This document shows, piece by piece, positions 61,801 through 64,000 of a DNA stretch of 64,000 nt. Under the pieces are notes generated by a model. It did no database searches, was not told the DNA's origin, and was given only the letters and a program-made list of their open reading frames with translations. The DNA is from Streptomyces sp. FIT100. Lineage in GTDB: Bacteria; Actinomycetota; Actinomycetes; Streptomycetales; Streptomycetaceae. Each line of letters opens with the position of its first letter. Positions within the stretch are counted from its first letter, which is position 1. The position numbers were made by a program, and so were the translations under genes. The stretch lies in assembly GCF_024584805.1 (NCBI RefSeq), contig NZ_CP075715.1:1228001-1292000 (forward strand), given 5' to 3'.

Positions 61801-62832
61801 GTGATCGAGCTCGAGGGGGTTCCCGAGCTGATCGACCCGGTCATGGTGGCCGCGTTCGAGGGCTGGAACGACGCCGGCGACGCCGCCTCCACCGCGGTCG
61901 CGCATCTGGACCGGGAATGGAAGGGAGAGGTGTTCGCGGCGCTCGACGCCGAGGACTACTACGACTTCCAGGTCAACCGGCCCACGGTGTGGCTGGACGG
62001 CGGGGTACGGAAGATCACCTGGCCCACCACCCGGCTCTCCGTGGTCCGGGTCGGCGGCGAGAAGCCCCGCGATCTGGTGCTGGTCCGCGGGATCGAGCCG
62101 TCCATGCGCTGGCGCTCGTTCTGCAACGAGCTGCTCGGCTTCGCCCATGAGCTGGGCGTCGAGATGGTGGTGATCCTGGGGGCCCTGCTGGGCGACACCC
62201 CGCACACCCGTCCGGTGCCGGTCAGCGGGGTCACATCGGACCCGGACCTGGCCCGGCGGATGGACCTGGAGGAGACGCGGTACGAGGGCCCGACGGGCAT
62301 CGTGGGCATCCTCCAGGAGGCGTGCACGCACGCCGGGGTGCCGGCCGTGTCGCTGTGGGCGGCCGTGCCGCACTACGTCTCGCAGCCGCCCAACCCGAAG
62401 GCGACGCTGGCCCTGCTGAACCGGCTGGAGGACCTCATCGACCTCCGCATCCCGCTGGGCGAGCTGCCGGAGGACGCCCGCGCCTGGCAGCTGGGCGTGG
62501 ACCAACTGGCCTCCGAGGACAGCGAAGTGGCCGAGTACGTGCAGACGCTGGAGGAGGCGCGGGACACCGCCGAGCTCCCGGAGGCGTCGGGCGAGGCCAT
62601 CGCGCGCGAGTTCGAGCGGTATCTGCGACGGCGCGACGGCGGACCGGGCCCCACCGGCCCCGGCCACGCGACGGAGAGCGGTGACGGCAGCTCCTACCTG
62701 CGCGACGCGTCGAGCGGCCGCACGCGCCCACCGAAGCCGCCGCGCCCTGAGCCGGACCCGGATCAGGGCTCCGAGTCCGGCGACCGGCACTCGGACTCCT
62801 CGGACGCTTCGGACACCTCCGAGGACGACTGA
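61801..62832 (+). CDS. parJ: PAC2-family protein, ParJ
   Basis: A 343-residue cytosolic protein. The PAC2 (proteasome-assembly-chaperone-like) domain covers about 5-270: LIDPVMVAAFEGWNDAGDAASTAVAHL, VILGALLGDTPHTRPVPVSGVTSD and VSLWAAVPHYVSQPPNPKATLALLNRL. The last 55 residues are a disordered acidic/Ser tail. GTG 61801 follows GGAAGGAGG. S. coelicolor ParJ, of this family and beside the glycerol genes, controls ParA polymerisation during sporulation septation; identity here rests on family, length and position. Here it is separated from glpD by the fuconate module. Confidence 0.88.
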   Translation: MIELEGVPELIDPVMVAAFEGWNDAGDAASTAVAHLDREWKGEVFAALDAEDYYDFQVNRPTVWLDGGVRKITWPTTRLSVVRVGGEKPRDLVLVRGIEPSMRWRSFCNELLGFAHELGVEMVVILGALLGDTPHTRPVPVSGVTSDPDLARRMDLEETRYEGPTGIVGILQEACTHAGVPAVSLWAAVPHYVSQPPNPKATLALLNRLEDLIDLRIPLGELPEDARAWQLGVDQLASEDSEVAEYVQTLEEARDTAELPEASGEAIAREFERYLRRRDGGPGPTGPGHATESGDGSSYLRDASSGRTRPPKPPRPEPDPDQGSESGDRHSDSSDASDTSEDD

Positions 62833-62898
62833 CCTCGGCCCGGGCCGACGAGCCCGGGCTGCGCCGCCGGTGCGAGTCCTTTCGCTCCCGGGTGCGAC

Positions 62899-62960
62899 CC
62901 AGTGGGTGGGTTTGTGCCACCTGTCCCGCCCTGCGGGACGAGTGTCCACGAACTGGGTGG
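62899..62960 (+). repeat. Single arm of the large inverted repeat (related to 14001-14109)
   Basis: GTGGGTGGGTTTGTGCCACC followed by a GTCCCGC/GCGGGAC hairpin (62923-62939) and CCACGAAC matches the left arm at 13996-14045. It may serve as the parJ terminator. Confidence 0.7.
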
Positions 62961-63030
62961 CGGGGCAACGGCCCAGGGCGGTCCGCACCCGGCGTCGATG
63001 CCCCGGGGCGGGGCCGTGGAGCCCAGGGGC

Positions 63031-63137
63031 GGGGCCGTGGAGGGTCGGCCCCGCAGGGGGTGGCGGCAGACACCCGGTTGCGCAACCTCGTACGCCTGTA
63101 CGCCGCCACCCCCGAGGAGTCGAGCCCGGAGGGGCCA
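63031..63137 (-). repeat. Dispersed intergenic block, copy 3
   Basis: Reverse-complement copy of the block at 3665-3781 and 13812-13928, with the same conserved ends. It is in the same direction as, and downstream of, the glycosidase gene ending at 63337. Confidence 0.8.
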
Positions 63138-63336
63138 CGCCCCGCCACCCACCGGAGCAGCCGCACTCCCACGGCGGGACAGCCGGAGGGCAATCCCTCC
63201 GCCCACCGGCGAACGCCGCACCCCGCACCCCGCACCGGCGGCCGGATGCCGAGCCCCGCCCCCACCGGCGAACGCCGCGCCTCCGACGGGGGGGGAAAGC
63301 CGGAGGACGGCCCCACCCCGCCGGAGGCGCTACGCG
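63138..63336. other. Remainder of convergent gap
   Basis: No gene is supported. CCCACCGGCGAACGCCGC is repeated near 63200 and 63261, and earlier in the gap GGGGCGGGGCCGTGGAG occurs twice 23 bp apart (about 63004 and 63027). Confidence 0.5.
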
Positions 63337-64000
63337 CTACGCGCAGCGGAAGCGGGCCGCAGCCCAGTCCCCGTGGTCGCCGGACTTCGAGGAGTTGGTG
63401 TCGGTGATCTTGAGATGGACGTGGCGTGCGCCGGTCACGTCGACCTCGGCCGGGACGGTGGCCGAGGCACCGGTGAGCTCGGGCGAGGTCCACAGCACCT
63501 TGCCGTCCGCCTCGACCGAGAAGGCCACTTCGCCATAGCCGTTGATCTCGTCGTCGATGCCGACGTCCGCGGTGAACGAGGTGCAGCGCCCGCCGAGGTA
63601 GACCTCGATGTCGGAGTCGGCGTGTGCGCCGATCCCCTTCTCGTAGGTCGTTCCGGCGAGCGTCAGCGTGTGTCCGTCGCCCGCGCCCGACTCGCCGTTG
63701 CTGCGGTCCCGTTCGGGCGGTCCCCAGCCGTTGCCGGACGTCAGCCACACCAGATCGCTCGCCCAGACGTCGCCGGACGGGGGTTCGGGCATCACTCCGA
63801 CCGCGAACCGCTGGACCGTGGTGCGGGACGCGCCGGCCGTCCGGTAGCGGGCGGCCGCGGTGAGCGTCGCCTCACCGGGCTCGGCGTCCCTGGCCGGGGT
63901 GACGTCGACCTCGATCCGCCGGGTGGTGCCCGCGGGGATGCGGTCCACCGTCGCCGCGGGCGTCGCCCGCCAGCCCTCCGGGACCTCCAGCGAGACCGCC
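63337..64000 (-). CDS. Secreted glycosidase C-terminus with NEW3 and NPCBM carbohydrate-binding domains (partial)
   Basis: The last 221 residues of a gene entering from the right edge. The first visible part (VSLEVPEGWRATPAATVDRIPAGTTRRIEVDVTPARDAEPGEATLT) is an alpha-galactosidase-associated NEW3 domain. The rest is an NPCBM/NEW2 module (NGWGPPERDRSNGESGAGDGHTLTLAG ... KGIGAHADSDIEVYLGGRCTSFTADVGIDDE ... DTNSSKSGDHGDWAAARFRCA). This pairing is common in secreted alpha-galactosidases and related hydrolases of Streptomyces. The catalytic domain lies outside the window, so the enzyme class is not proven. Confidence 0.88.
   Translation of the reverse strand, partial: AVSLEVPEGWRATPAATVDRIPAGTTRRIEVDVTPARDAEPGEATLTAAARYRTAGASRTTVQRFAVGVMPEPPSGDVWASDLVWLTSGNGWGPPERDRSNGESGAGDGHTLTLAGTTYEKGIGAHADSDIEVYLGGRCTSFTADVGIDDEINGYGEVAFSVEADGKVLWTSPELTGASATVPAEVDVTGARHVHLKITDTNSSKSGDHGDWAAARFRCA

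Overview
The window is a stretch of Streptomyces chromosome. GC is very high with third positions almost all G or C, GTG and TTG starts behind GGAGG-type ribosome sites are common, and the gene order (glnA-like, opu transporter, helY, tatA-tatC, pafB-pafC, pafA, prcA-prcB-pup-dop-arc, trmI, metH, gylR-glpF-glpK-glpD, parJ) matches what I remember of the conserved S. coelicolor SCO1613-SCO1663 core region. No phage, integrase, transposase, CRISPR, rRNA or tRNA gene is visible.

Layout. (1) 1-3316: a putative ethanolamine/amine module (glutamine-synthetase-like protein, FadR-type regulator, permease, C26 amidohydrolase). (2) 4126-7396: LysR regulator divergent from a TDT exporter, then a two-gene unit of an XRE-cupin regulator and a cytosolic metal-receptor-like protein. 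(3) 7531-11317: betaine-type osmoprotectant ABC transporter whose permease is fused to two tandem binding domains. (4) 11605-16788: a 5'-3' exonuclease-fold protein, an iron-box-controlled siderophore-interacting protein, an ECF sigma/anti-sigma pair, a scrambled transketolase relic and a TetR regulator. (5) 17047-25588: HelY helicase, TatC, TatA, two small proteins, PafC/PafB and two FKBPs. (6) 25898-35738: the complete Pup-proteasome system: PafA ligase, 20S subunits PrcA/PrcB, Pup, Dop and the ARC/Mpa unfoldase, with an MFS exporter and LacI regulator between pafA and prcA. (7) 35996-49278: ferredoxin, secreted protein, TrmI, site-2 protease, RecB-like nuclease with a response regulator, two orphan peptide-binding lipoproteins, a HAD phosphatase and MetH. 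(8) 49546-54646: the glycerol regulon. (9) 54739-61541: a sugar-acid module (FadR regulator, ABC sugar transporter, SDR, L-fuconate dehydratase) lying between glpD and parJ, apparently an insertion. (10) 61801-64000: parJ and the 3' end of a secreted glycosidase.

How the parts work together. The proteasome block is self-contained: PafA attaches Pup, Dop removes it (Pup here already ends in Glu), ARC feeds tagged substrates into PrcA/PrcB, and PafB/PafC is the WYL regulator pair usually found beside it. The glycerol block has two matching 17-bp sites, upstream of gylR and of glpF, that fit autoregulated GylR control. The fuconate block has an identical 11-mer at its regulator promoter and at its catabolic promoter.

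The least explained material lies in convergent intergenic gaps. Three of them (3317-4125, 13413-14403, 62833-63336) share a dispersed block of about 110 bp. These gaps also hold 91-bp and 69-bp tandem repeats and a 100-bp inverted repeat. Further tandem repeats (16-bp x9, 11-bp x5) lie elsewhere. No clearly new protein system was found. The best leads are the orientation-matched repeat family, the permease with two binding domains, the permuted transketolase relic and the inserted fuconate module.
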